Assembly (NCBI GenBank): GCA_036824465.1
Contig: DAITAC010000001.1
Location: 62,001-126,000, forward strand
Length of the DNA: 64,000 nucleotides
Origin: JAKOQB01 sp036824465
GTDB lineage: Bacteria > Pseudomonadota > Gammaproteobacteria > Burkholderiales > Burkholderiaceae_F
Direction of reading: 5' to 3'
Positions 8,399 through 16,544 of the stretch are shown one piece after another. Below the pieces are notes generated by a model. That model did no database searches. It had not been told where the DNA came from and saw only the letters and a program-made list of their open reading frames with translations. Each line of letters begins with the position of its first letter. The first letter of the stretch is position 1. Both the position numbers and the translations under genes were made by a program.

Positions 8399-9888
8399 AC
8401 GACGCACCACAGACAATTGCGCTGAGTCTCGTGTCGCACACGAACGCGGGCAAGACCACCCTTGCGCGCACGCTGCTTGTTCGCGATGTCGGCGAGGTGC
8501 GCGACGAGCCGCACGTGACGGAAGCGGCCGAGCCGTTCACGCTGATGGAAACGATCGCAGGAGACCGTCTCGTGCTGTGGGATACGCCGGGCTTCGGTGA
8601 CAGCTTGCGGCTCGCGAACCGGCTGGAACGAGCGGCCAGCCCGATCGGCTGGCTGCTTGCCGAAGTGTGGGACCGCTACCGCGATCGCCCGTTCTGGTCA
8701 AGCCAGCAGGCGGTGCGCAACGTGCGCGAGCAAGCCGACGTCGTGCTGTACCTGGTCAACGCGGCCGAAGACCCGCGCACGGCCGCGTACGTCGGCCCCG
8801 AGATGCGCATACTTGATTGGATCGGCAAGCCGGTTGTCGTGCTGCTGAACCAGCTTGGCACGCCACGCGCGGTCGCGGAAGAAGAAGCGGACGCGCAGCG
8901 CTGGAAGGCGCAACTGGCCGGTGTGGGTTACCCACACGACGTACTGCCGCTCGATGCGTTTGCGCGCTGCTGGGTACAGGAAGCAGCGCTGTTCAGCACG
9001 GTGGAGCCGCTGTTGCCGGCGGACAAGCGCGCGGCGTTTGCGCGGCTGCGCCAGATGTGGCTCGCAGCGAGACGAAGGACATTCGAGTCGGCGATGGAGG
9101 TGCTCGCCCAGCGCCTCGTGCGCGCGGCGACCGACAGCGAGCCACTGCCCGACGACGGTCTGCGCGGCCGCTTACGAGAAGTCGGCACTGCGCTGGGGAT
9201 CGGCCGCAACTCCACCGAGTCGCCGCGACAGGCGGCAATGCAGCGGCTGGCCGAGCGGCTCGACGCCGACGTGCGCACCACCACCGACGAACTGGTCACC
9301 CTTCACGGCCTGTCGGGCCAGGCGCGCAGCGAGATTCAAGCGCGGCTGGCGGAGCACTATGCGATGCATACCCCCATCAGTGAAGGCAAGGCGGCGCTGG
9401 TCGGCGGCGCAATGACCGGCGCGGTGGCGGGGCTGAAAGCCGATCTCGCCACCGGCGGCATGAGTTTCGGCGCCGGACTGCTGACCGGCAGCGTGCTGGG
9501 CGCGCTTGGCGCGGCCGGTCTGGCTCGCGGTTACAACCTCGTGCGCGGCACAACAACGGCATCCGTCACGTGGTCCGATGCCACGCTCGACCAGGTCGCC
9601 CGCTCTGCCGTGCTCGCGTATCTGGCGGTGGCGCACTACGGCCGCGGCCGCGGTGACTGGGAGCAGACCGAACACCCCGCGCATTGGCAGACCACGGTTG
9701 ACGCCGCACTCGGAGCGCGGCGCGAGACGCTTGCTCATCTGTGGTCGATGCGCGTCGACGCCGATTCCACCGATTACCGCGCGGCGCTGTCCTTGGAGCT
9801 GGGCGATGCCATGCGCGAGGTGCTGGCGCAGTTGTATCCAGCAGCGCACATCGATGCCATGCTGCCGGCGCGCGAGGCGCGTCCGTAG
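8395..9888 (+). CDS. DUF3482 domain GTPase-like protein
   Basis: A 497-aa protein with an N-terminal P-loop GTPase domain. G1 is SHTNAGKTT (residues 14-22), G3 is DTPGF (63-67), and a degenerate G4 is LNQLG (151-155) instead of NKxD. The C-terminal half is DUF3482. It contains a Gly/Ala-rich stretch (about residues 335-385, GGAMTGAVAGLKADLATGG onward) that looks able to insert into membranes, as in other membrane-acting GTPases. The start at 8395 gives the G domain at the very N-terminus; the open frame further upstream is shadow. It is coupled to the DUF2868 protein. A membrane-remodelling or sensing role is inference. Confidence 0.78.
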   Translation: MNDAPQTIALSLVSHTNAGKTTLARTLLVRDVGEVRDEPHVTEAAEPFTLMETIAGDRLVLWDTPGFGDSLRLANRLERAASPIGWLLAEVWDRYRDRPFWSSQQAVRNVREQADVVLYLVNAAEDPRTAAYVGPEMRILDWIGKPVVVLLNQLGTPRAVAEEEADAQRWKAQLAGVGYPHDVLPLDAFARCWVQEAALFSTVEPLLPADKRAAFARLRQMWLAARRRTFESAMEVLAQRLVRAATDSEPLPDDGLRGRLREVGTALGIGRNSTESPRQAAMQRLAERLDADVRTTTDELVTLHGLSGQARSEIQARLAEHYAMHTPISEGKAALVGGAMTGAVAGLKADLATGGMSFGAGLLTGSVLGALGAAGLARGYNLVRGTTTASVTWSDATLDQVARSAVLAYLAVAHYGRGRGDWEQTEHPAHWQTTVDAALGARRETLAHLWSMRVDADSTDYRAALSLELGDAMREVLAQLYPAAHIDAMLPAREARP

Positions 9889-9979
9889 CGCATGGTTAGC
9901 AGGTGCGTTGACGGCGGAGGGGGCGCGCGATCGTGTCGATCATGCCGGTAACGACGCTTGGGCGGAACAATACCCCCGC

Positions 9980-10882
9980 TCACCTGTCGGTGCTGCCCGC
10001 GATACGGTCGAACTGCGCGCTGAACCAGCGCTCCGTGAATCCGCCGATGAAGCACAGCGCCAGATCGAACGCCGGCGTGACATTGCCGAGATTGACCAGA
10101 CCCGATTGCAGAAAGAACGCAATCGGGATCGCGACTGCAGCGCCGACGAATGGGCGCACGATCGTCAACGTCCAGCCGCCACGCAGCTCGTTCGCTTGAA
10201 CCGCGACTTCAGGCCGCAGCAGACCGAATACGACGCTTAACAATCCGCCGAAATATCCGAACAGCATGCCGTTGACCAGCATCATCGCGAGCGTGGCTTC
10301 GACGTCATCGTGCAGGACCCACTCGAAGCCGCCGGCGAGCGCCCAGCCGCTGCAGAACAGGATCGCGACAATCAGCGGCACCGCCAGCGCATTGATCTGA
10401 CGTCGCACCAGTTCGACCCGGTAGTGCTGTTGTCGTCGCGCGGCATGCACGTTGCCCATCAACGTCTGCAAAGTCGCCACCGTTGGCACGCCATCATCGC
10501 CGCCCGCCAGCGCTCGCGCGGCTTCGCGGCGCCATGGAACAAGCATGGCGCTGCTTTCGGCCCGATACACCGCGAGTGCGGCGCGGCGCTCGGTCTCATC
10601 CATCGTCGCGACGAGTTCGCGCTCAACCTGATACAGGCAGTCGTACGCCACCAGCCGCGATTTTGCGCGCGCCGCCTCACGCGCACCCTGAAGCAAAGCC
10701 TCGCAGCGATCCAACATCGCGGCCGTTTCAGCGGTTGGCGTGTCGATCCGGTCGCGCGTGGCACGGATCGCCCGCGCGGCATCCACCAGTGCCGCATGCA
10801 ACCGCTGCTGGTTGGCGTTGCGGGTTGCCGCGCCCATGCTATCGGTCAGGATTTCAGGCCGCTTTCTGTCATCGTTCGTCAT
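9980..10882 (-). CDS. membrane protein of unknown function
   Basis: A 300-aa protein not recognised by family. The first 160 residues are soluble, Ala/Arg-rich and probably helical or coiled coil (LHAALVDAARAIRATRDRID, then repeated heptad-like stretches). Three membrane segments follow: ALAVPLIVAILFCSGWALAG, a segment with LAMMLVNGMLFGYFGGLLSVVFGLL, and FVGAAVAIPIAFFLQSGLVNLG. The end, LALCFIGGFTERWFSAQFDRIAG, resembles the GF(T/S)ER motif at the end of other small bacterial membrane proteins of unknown function. ATG at 10882 (MTNDDRK) was preferred to the open frame starting at 10948. Confidence 0.65.
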   Translation of the reverse strand: MTNDDRKRPEILTDSMGAATRNANQQRLHAALVDAARAIRATRDRIDTPTAETAAMLDRCEALLQGAREAARAKSRLVAYDCLYQVERELVATMDETERRAALAVYRAESSAMLVPWRREAARALAGGDDGVPTVATLQTLMGNVHAARRQQHYRVELVRRQINALAVPLIVAILFCSGWALAGGFEWVLHDDVEATLAMMLVNGMLFGYFGGLLSVVFGLLRPEVAVQANELRGGWTLTIVRPFVGAAVAIPIAFFLQSGLVNLGNVTPAFDLALCFIGGFTERWFSAQFDRIAGSTDR

Positions 10883-11027
10883 CGATCGCCCGTTTGCGGA
10901 GCCGGCCAGCAGGGTTCCCCGCTGCTCATAGCATAGCTTCGCGCTCAATCACTCCCGCAATTGACGCCATCCCAGATCCTCATCGCCGTTGCCGCGCTTG
11001 CCGCACGCCACCTCTACACTTACGTCC

Positions 11028-11861
11028 ATGAAAGCGACCATATCCGAACTGAACCTGTACCCGGTCAAGGGCTGTCGGGGTTTCAGCGTGCGCAGCGCCC
11101 GGCTTGCCCCAACCGGGCTCGAGGTCGACGGCGTTGGCGATCGCGAATGGGTCGTCACTGATGTGGAAGGCGAGTTCCTAAGCCAGCGCGAGCATCCGCG
11201 AATGGCGTTGATCGAATCGCGCTTCGTCAGCGAAACCTTGCGGTTGAGGGCGCCCGGAATGCTCGCGCTCGAAGTGCCGTTTGCTTCCGAAGGCGATGTG
11301 ATCGAAGTTCGAGTTTGGGACGACAGCGTCGCGGCGGTCACGCAGGGCGAGATCGCCGACGCCTGGTTCAGCAAGTTCCTCGACGTGCCGGCGCGTCTTG
11401 TTCGCTTCGATCCGGAAGGCAGGCGCATCGCGAACCGCAAGTACACCGGCAAGATCGAGGCGCCGTACAAGTTTGCCGATGCATTTCCGCTGCTTATCAC
11501 CGCTGGGGCATCGCTCGCCGATCTGAATGCGCGGCTATCAAAGACGAACCAGTCTGCAGTCACGATGGCTCGCTTCCGGCCCAACATCGTGCTCGACGGC
11601 GTGCCGGCCTTCGAAGAGGATTACATCAGGACGCTGCGACGCAGCGATATCGTGATACGACCGGTCAAGCCATGCGCGCGTTGCACCGTGCCAGGCGTCG
11701 ACCCGCTCACTGGTGAAGCATCGACCACCGTGCCGGATCTGCTGGCCACCTTCCGTGGAACGAATGACGGCGTGATGTTCGGCGTCAACGCCATCGTCGT
11801 CGAAGGCGCCGGTTCCACGCTCAGGGTCGGCGACGAACTCGAGATTGAATTGCTACTCTGA
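11028..11861 (+). CDS. MOSC domain protein (YcbX/mARC type)
   Basis: A 277-aa protein with an N-terminal MOSC beta-barrel (ISELNLYPVKGCRG, residues 4-17) and a C-terminal MOSC domain. It carries the RFRPNIVLDG segment and the PCARC motif whose second Cys is the molybdenum ligand in mARC/YcbX proteins. These enzymes reduce N-hydroxylated compounds with a molybdenum cofactor. Unlike E. coli YcbX there is no C-terminal ferredoxin domain, so a separate electron donor would be needed. The next gene starts one base after its stop. Confidence 0.88.
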   Translation: MKATISELNLYPVKGCRGFSVRSARLAPTGLEVDGVGDREWVVTDVEGEFLSQREHPRMALIESRFVSETLRLRAPGMLALEVPFASEGDVIEVRVWDDSVAAVTQGEIADAWFSKFLDVPARLVRFDPEGRRIANRKYTGKIEAPYKFADAFPLLITAGASLADLNARLSKTNQSAVTMARFRPNIVLDGVPAFEEDYIRTLRRSDIVIRPVKPCARCTVPGVDPLTGEASTTVPDLLATFRGTNDGVMFGVNAIVVEGAGSTLRVGDELEIELLL

Positions 11862-11862
11862 C

Positions 11863-12657
11863 ATGCGCCGCCGCCGGTTGCTTCTGGCACTGCTCCTTGC
11901 GCCCGCGGTCGGCGCACAGGAGATCGAGACCATCCAGTTGAAGCACCGGACCGCGGAGGACGTTCTCCCGAGCCTGCGTGCATTTCTCGAACCCGGCGGC
12001 GCGTTGACTGGCCAGGGTTACCAGTTGTTTGTCCGCGCCTCCGCCACGAACGTGCGACAACTGAAACAACTGCTGGTCGCCCTCGACCGTGCACCGAGAC
12101 AGCTCGCCATCACGGTGCGGCAGGATCGCATCGATGAACGCGCATCGCGCGTGGTGGGCGTGGACGGGTCGGTCACCCTCTCGACCCGCCGCATTGCCGG
12201 CAATGTCAACGTCGAAGCCGGTGACCACCGCGCGGTCGGCACCGCCGATGCAACGCAGACGATTCGCGTCGTTGAAGGCGGTCGCGCGTACATCGCGATT
12301 GGCACGTCGATTCCGCTCGCGTTTCGGCGCTGGCTTGTGGATCAGAACGGCGTCACAGAGGCACACGGGACCGTGTTCTATGACGCCGTCACCGGGTTCT
12401 ACGCCCGCCCGCAACTGGCGGGCGATGTGGTCATCATCGAGCTGGCGCCCGAGCAGGCCTTATTCACCGGCAGTGCGCTCGAGCGTGCACAGTTATCGAT
12501 GACCGTGCGCGGCCGGCTGGGCGAATGGATCGCGGTCGGCGGCGCCGACCTGCGGGAAGACTCGCGGGCCAGCGCAATTGCGAGCGCGGCAAGCATCGCG
12601 CAGGCGACTCAGCGCGGTGTCTGGCTGAAAGTCGAGGAAGTTGGCAGCGAGCGGTAG
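11863..12657 (+). CDS. exported secretin-N-domain-like protein
   Basis: A 264-aa protein with an Arg-rich signal peptide (MRRRRLLLALLLAPAVGAQ). Residues about 20-90 (IETIQLKHRTAEDVLPSLRAFLEPGG...LFVRASATNVRQLKQLLVALD) match the N0/N1-type modules of type II/III and pilus secretins. The membrane-spanning secretin barrel is absent: the rest is a beta-rich domain with VRVVEGGRAYIAIGTSIPLAF-like strands. It starts one base after the MOSC stop, so the two may be cotranscribed, although no functional link is obvious. Its 3' end overlaps the convergent DUF418 gene by about 49 bases. Confidence 0.65.
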   Translation: MRRRRLLLALLLAPAVGAQEIETIQLKHRTAEDVLPSLRAFLEPGGALTGQGYQLFVRASATNVRQLKQLLVALDRAPRQLAITVRQDRIDERASRVVGVDGSVTLSTRRIAGNVNVEAGDHRAVGTADATQTIRVVEGGRAYIAIGTSIPLAFRRWLVDQNGVTEAHGTVFYDAVTGFYARPQLAGDVVIIELAPEQALFTGSALERAQLSMTVRGRLGEWIAVGGADLREDSRASAIASAASIAQATQRGVWLKVEEVGSER

Positions 12658-13826
12658 GTCCACGCGCGCCAGGCAGCCTCCACCGGCCCTTGGCCATAGC
12701 GGGCGATCCATCCGTGGCTGGCAACCAGTTGCAGCACGGCCACCGCAAGTCCCAGCAGCGCCAGCTGCGCACGCGAAAGTTCGGCACCGAGCCCGAGTCC
12801 CCAACCCGAAAGCAGTGCGCCCATCGCAACCGACTGCAGCAGATAGTTGGTGAGCGGCATGCGGCCTGCCGGTGCAAGCCACGCGATCACGCGCCGCATG
12901 AAACCGCCACGATTGCGCACGAACAGCACGACGTACAAGCACGCCGTCAATGAACCGGCAAGCTGCAGCGCATAGCCCAGCGAACTCGGATCGCCAGGCT
13001 GATCGCGCATGGCCGCAAAGTTGAGCCACGCGCCGGCAAGCGCAAGCGGTGCCGCCATCGCACCGATCCATGTCGCTGCTCGCCACACCTGAGGATGACG
13101 GCCAGGCCGCGATAACCACCCAAGCCGGCCCGCAAGCGCACCGAGCAGAAACAGTGCAACGATCTGCGGCGTGGAAAGCACCGTCATCGACAGCAAGGTC
13201 TGCCCATAGTCGCCGACACGCGCAAACAACTGATCAATACTGCCGCCCTCCGCGTAGATCATGAACCGCGCCAGCGCCGATGCGGGGATTTGCGTCGGAT
13301 CGTCCTCCGGCGCAAATGAGATGCGAGCGCTTTCGGACAGCGCAATCCATGCCAGGCTCCAGATCGAAAAAGTGAGCCACGCGTTGCGCACGGCGCGCGC
13401 CAGCCGAGCTATACGCACGTCTGCATACAGCAGCACGATGAAGCCGCACAGCGCGTAGAACGCCAGGATGTCGCCGTAGTAAAGCAATGCTCCATGCGCG
13501 AGTCCAACCGCCAGCAGAAAAAGCAGCCGGCGCCGGTAGACGCGGCGAGCGATGTCGACCGACGCCGATCTGCGGCGGATGCTGCGCCACTGCAATGCGA
13601 AGCCGACACCGAACAAAAATGCAAAAATGGACATGAACTTGATCGACACGAGCGTGCCGATCAGCACATGCACCAGTGCATCAGTGGTCGAAGGCGGCTT
13701 GCCGAAGTATCCCAGCGGGTCGCCGGTGCCCCAGACAAACGACTGGATGTTGACTTGCAGGATGCCGGCGAGCGCGAACGCGCGCAACGCATCGACAACT
13801 TCGATCCGCCGCGCGCCGAGGGTCAA
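12609..13826 (-). CDS. DUF418 domain membrane protein
   Basis: A 405-aa polytopic membrane protein (about ten hydrophobic segments). It starts with the family pattern RIEVVDALRAFALAGILQVNIQSF and ends in the DUF418 domain, RMPLTNYLLQSV ... YGQGPVEAAWRAWTY. Relatives include YeiB; no reaction is established. The start is a TTG overlapping the coaD stop (13823-13826), which fits coupling to coaD, but initiation there is not strongly supported by a ribosome site. The C-terminus runs 49 bases into the convergent secretin-like gene. Confidence 0.82.
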   Translation of the reverse strand: MTLGARRIEVVDALRAFALAGILQVNIQSFVWGTGDPLGYFGKPPSTTDALVHVLIGTLVSIKFMSIFAFLFGVGFALQWRSIRRRSASVDIARRVYRRRLLFLLAVGLAHGALLYYGDILAFYALCGFIVLLYADVRIARLARAVRNAWLTFSIWSLAWIALSESARISFAPEDDPTQIPASALARFMIYAEGGSIDQLFARVGDYGQTLLSMTVLSTPQIVALFLLGALAGRLGWLSRPGRHPQVWRAATWIGAMAAPLALAGAWLNFAAMRDQPGDPSSLGYALQLAGSLTACLYVVLFVRNRGGFMRRVIAWLAPAGRMPLTNYLLQSVAMGALLSGWGLGLGAELSRAQLALLGLAVAVLQLVASHGWIARYGQGPVEAAWRAWTYRSLPTSSTFSQTPR

Positions 13827-14320
13827 CTGGGACTACGCCCCATCTGGGTAAGCTTGGCCTTCAGCCATTTGTCGACCGATGGGAAGACGAATTTGCTGAC
13901 GTCGCCGCCGAGTTCGGCAATCTCACGCACGATCGAGCCGGAGATGAACTGGTACTGATCGGACGGCGTCAGGAACATCGTCTCCACGTCGGGCAGAAGA
14001 TAGCGGTTCATGCCGGCGAGCTGAAACTCATACTCGAAGTCGCTCACCGCGCGCAGTCCGCGCACGATCACGCGCGCGCTGTGCTCGCGCACGAAGTCCT
14101 TCAGCAGGCCGCGAAACCCCGCGACTTCGACGTTCGGATAGTGGCTCAACACCTCGCGCGCAATCTGCAGGCGTTCGTCGAACGAGAAGAATGGATGCTT
14201 GGCGCGGCTGTCGGCGACGCCGACGACCAGCTTCGCGAACAATCCGGCCGCGCGCCGCACGAGATCCTCGTGGCCGCGCGTCAGCGGGTCGAACGTTCCG
14301 GGATAAACGGCGATGACCAT
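13823..14320 (-). CDS. coaD: phosphopantetheine adenylyltransferase
   Basis: Transfers AMP from ATP to 4'-phosphopantetheine, the fourth step of CoA synthesis. The 165-aa protein has the nucleotidyltransferase motif YPGTFDPLTRGHED near the start, the RGLRAVSDFEYEFQ segment and ISGSIVREIA near the end. ATG at 14320 was chosen because GGAG lies seven bases upstream and MVIAVYPGTFDP is the normal start; an ATG at 14326 is also possible and would overlap the rsmD stop. It lies downstream of rsmD in the classical rsmD-coaD pair. Confidence 0.96.
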   Translation of the reverse strand: MVIAVYPGTFDPLTRGHEDLVRRAAGLFAKLVVGVADSRAKHPFFSFDERLQIAREVLSHYPNVEVAGFRGLLKDFVREHSARVIVRGLRAVSDFEYEFQLAGMNRYLLPDVETMFLTPSDQYQFISGSIVREIAELGGDVSKFVFPSVDKWLKAKLTQMGRSPS

Positions 14321-14322
14321 GC

Positions 14323-15033
14323 TCATTCTCCGTGGCGCCTCACAAGTGGGGTCCGGGGGTCGATTATTCCGGCATCACGCCGTCGCAGCAAATGGAAATG
14401 TACGCGTCCGGCACGTGCGGCGCGGACTATTTCGAAGCCGTGCGCGGCCGCCTGTGCATCGTCCAGTCGCTCGCCGCTTTCCAGATACACCAAGCCGTCG
14501 GCCGCCAGCAGCCTGTGAGCAACGCGCAGCGCCTCGTCGTTCAATCCGGCGTCAAATGGAGGATCGAGCAGGATCATGTCGAATTGGGCGTCCGGCCAGC
14601 GGCGCGCGACGCCGAATGCCTCACCGGCAACGATTTCAACCTGATTCGCGTTCAGGCGTTCGCGCAATGCATGCAGTTTTGCGAGCAGTCGCGGATCGCG
14701 CTCGACCAGCGTCACATGCGCCGCTCCCCGCGATGCAAGTTCAAAGCCGAGACTGCCGGCGCCGGCAAACAGGTCGAGCCCACGCGTACTCGACAGATCG
14801 GGAAGCAGATGCGCAATCCAGTTGAACAGCGTCACGCGAACGCGGTCCGGCGTCGGGCGCAACCCGGCAACGTCAGCGACCGGAATCGGCGTGCGTTTAT
14901 AGGCGCCGCCGATGATTCGCACCGCATGCGGGGCATGCGTGAACTGCGAGCGTGACGGCGTTGCTAGACTTCGCGCAGGCGCCGCCTTCGTTGCGGCGCG
15001 TCTTTTTCCTGGCGCACCGAGCGTTTTCCTCAT
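14323..15033 (-). CDS. rsmD: 16S rRNA (guanine966-N2)-methyltransferase
   Basis: Methylates G966 of 16S rRNA in the assembling small subunit. The 236-aa protein has the family's RIIGGAYKRTPIPV start of domain and LRPTPDRVRVTLFNWI. The SAM motif is GLDLFAGAGSLGFE and the catalytic motif is DPPFD. A basic extension of about 40 residues precedes the conserved part, so translation could begin later. It is divergent from ftsY, with only six bases between the two starts, as in many proteobacteria. Confidence 0.95.
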   Translation of the reverse strand: MRKTLGAPGKRRAATKAAPARSLATPSRSQFTHAPHAVRIIGGAYKRTPIPVADVAGLRPTPDRVRVTLFNWIAHLLPDLSSTRGLDLFAGAGSLGFELASRGAAHVTLVERDPRLLAKLHALRERLNANQVEIVAGEAFGVARRWPDAQFDMILLDPPFDAGLNDEALRVAHRLLAADGLVYLESGERLDDAQAAAHGFEIVRAARAGRVHFHLLRRRDAGIIDPRTPLVRRHGE

Positions 15034-15039
15034 CAACCG

Positions 15040-15972
15040 ATGATAAGTCCCACGCCCGAAAAGACCGGCTGGCTGTCACGCCTGAAGCAAGGGCTCGAAC
15101 GCACACGTGTGAACATCGTCGGCCTGTTTTCCGGCGGCGTGGTCGACGATGCGTTGTTCGACGAACTTGAGATCGCGCTGATTGGTGCCGACGTCGGCGT
15201 GGCGACAACCATGGAAATTCTCGATGCGCTGCGCCGGCGCGTCAAACTGGCTGGGTTGAAGACACCAGCGGAAGTGCGCGATGCCCTGCGCGATGAGCTG
15301 ACAGTGCGTCTGGCGCCATGTGAAGGCGCGCTGAAGTTTGACGCCACGCGCCCCATGGTGATGATGGTTGCCGGGGTCAATGGGGCCGGCAAAACCACGT
15401 CGATCGGCAAGCTGGCGCATTGGCTCGCCGACCGCCACAAGAGCGTGCTCCTTGCGGCCGGCGATACGTTTCGCGCCGCCGCGCGCGAACAGCTGGCCGT
15501 CTGGGGGAGCCGCAACAACGTCGATGTGATCCAGCAGGCGAGCGGCGACCCTGCGGCCGTTGTGTTCGACGCCGTACAGGCCGCGCGTGCGCGCGGCATC
15601 GACGTGCTGATCGCCGACACCGCCGGGCGTCTGCCGACGCAACTGCACCTGATGGATGAACTCAAGCGTGTCAAGCGCGCGCTCGACAAGGCCATGCCCG
15701 GCGCGCCGCATGAAGTGATCCTCGTGCTCGATGGCACCAATGGCCAGAATGCGCTCGCGCAGGTCCGGTCATTCGACGAAGCGATCGGGCTGACGGGTCT
15801 CGTGATCACCAAACTTGACGGCACCGCCAAAGGCGGCGTACTGGCCGCAATCGCGCGCGAGCGGCGTGAAAAGCCGATCCCAATTCTGTTCATCGGTATC
15901 GGCGAAAAACTCGGTGATCTGCAACCGTTCGTGGCAAAGGAATTCGCCGACGCTTTGCTGGGCACGTCCTGA
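15040..15972 (+). CDS. ftsY: signal recognition particle receptor FtsY
   Basis: SRP-receptor GTPase that docks ribosome-SRP complexes at the inner membrane. The 310-aa form contains only the N and G domains; the long acidic A domain of E. coli is missing. G1 is GVNGAGKTTSIGKLAH, G2-type DTFRAAAREQL, G3 DTAGRLPTQ and G4 TKLDGTAKGG. In E. coli and many relatives ftsY is followed directly by ftsE-ftsX-rpoH. Here it is followed by a palindromic repeat array and a 6 kb block of other genes. Confidence 0.96.
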   Translation: MISPTPEKTGWLSRLKQGLERTRVNIVGLFSGGVVDDALFDELEIALIGADVGVATTMEILDALRRRVKLAGLKTPAEVRDALRDELTVRLAPCEGALKFDATRPMVMMVAGVNGAGKTTSIGKLAHWLADRHKSVLLAAGDTFRAAAREQLAVWGSRNNVDVIQQASGDPAAVVFDAVQAARARGIDVLIADTAGRLPTQLHLMDELKRVKRALDKAMPGAPHEVILVLDGTNGQNALAQVRSFDEAIGLTGLVITKLDGTAKGGVLAAIARERREKPIPILFIGIGEKLGDLQPFVAKEFADALLGTS

Positions 15973-15987
15973 CCGTACTCGCACTCT

Positions 15988-16090
15988 AGCCACGCGACCG
16001 CGTGCTTGTTCACGAAGCCACGCGACCGCGTGCCTGTTTACGAAGCCACGCGACCGCGTGCCTGTTTACGAAGCCACACGACCGCGTGGC
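15988..16090. repeat. 28-bp tandem repeat with palindromic core (3.7 copies)
   Basis: Units starting at 15988, 16016, 16044 and 16072 repeat AGCCACGCGACCGCGTG plus 11 bases. Units 2 and 3 are identical; unit 1 differs at two bases and unit 4 is partial. Each unit contains CACGCG-AC-CGCGTG, a near-perfect dyad. The array starts 15 bases after the ftsY stop, and units 3-4 reach into the 3' end of the convergent ygbA gene, supplying its last codons and its stop. Confidence 0.9.
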
Positions 16091-16437
16091 TTGGGCGGCG
16101 CCGGCCGCTTGCCGTCGGCAATGTGCATGATGGCCAGATACGGATGCTGCAGCAACATGCGAGGTCCGGCATATCGCATCACCTGCCGCACCTCTTCCCG
16201 ATGTGCTGGGCCGTAGCAGTGAATCTGGCAGTTGGTGCAGGTCGGCTTGTCTTCACCGTAGGGGCATCCGGCAAGACGCCTTTCCGCATAACCATGCAGC
16301 GCCTCACACTCGGCACAAAGCGCCGAGCCGCCATGATGATCGCGACAGTAGGTCTGAAGCATGGCGCGAATCGTCTTCAATTCACGCGCCAACCGTGGTT
16401 TCAGCAGCCGCGCACGGCGTTCGTCGGTTGTCGTCAT
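16066..16437 (-). CDS. ygbA: nitrous oxide-stimulated promoter family protein (YgbA-like)
   Basis: A 123-aa Cys-rich protein of the YgbA_NO family. The Cys pattern is CRDHH...LCAECEALHGYAERRLAGCPYGEDKPTCTNCQIHCYG, with eight Cys that could bind metal. YgbA in enterics is controlled by NsrR and linked to recovery from nitric oxide. ATG at 16437 (MTTTDERRARLL) was chosen; the open frame runs upstream without support. The C-terminal residues and stop codon are encoded by the 28-bp repeat, so the end of the protein may vary between strains. Confidence 0.85.
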   Translation of the reverse strand: MTTTDERRARLLKPRLARELKTIRAMLQTYCRDHHGGSALCAECEALHGYAERRLAGCPYGEDKPTCTNCQIHCYGPAHREEVRQVMRYAGPRMLLQHPYLAIMHIADGKRPAPPKPRGRVAS

Positions 16438-16544
16438 GCGCGCATGGTGAGGGTACCGGTCCACGGTGATCTGTTCTGGATCAAATGCCGCTGACAGGTA
16501 CCTCTTCTGGCTTACGATCGTGCATCGGCCAAGGGGGAATCGAC

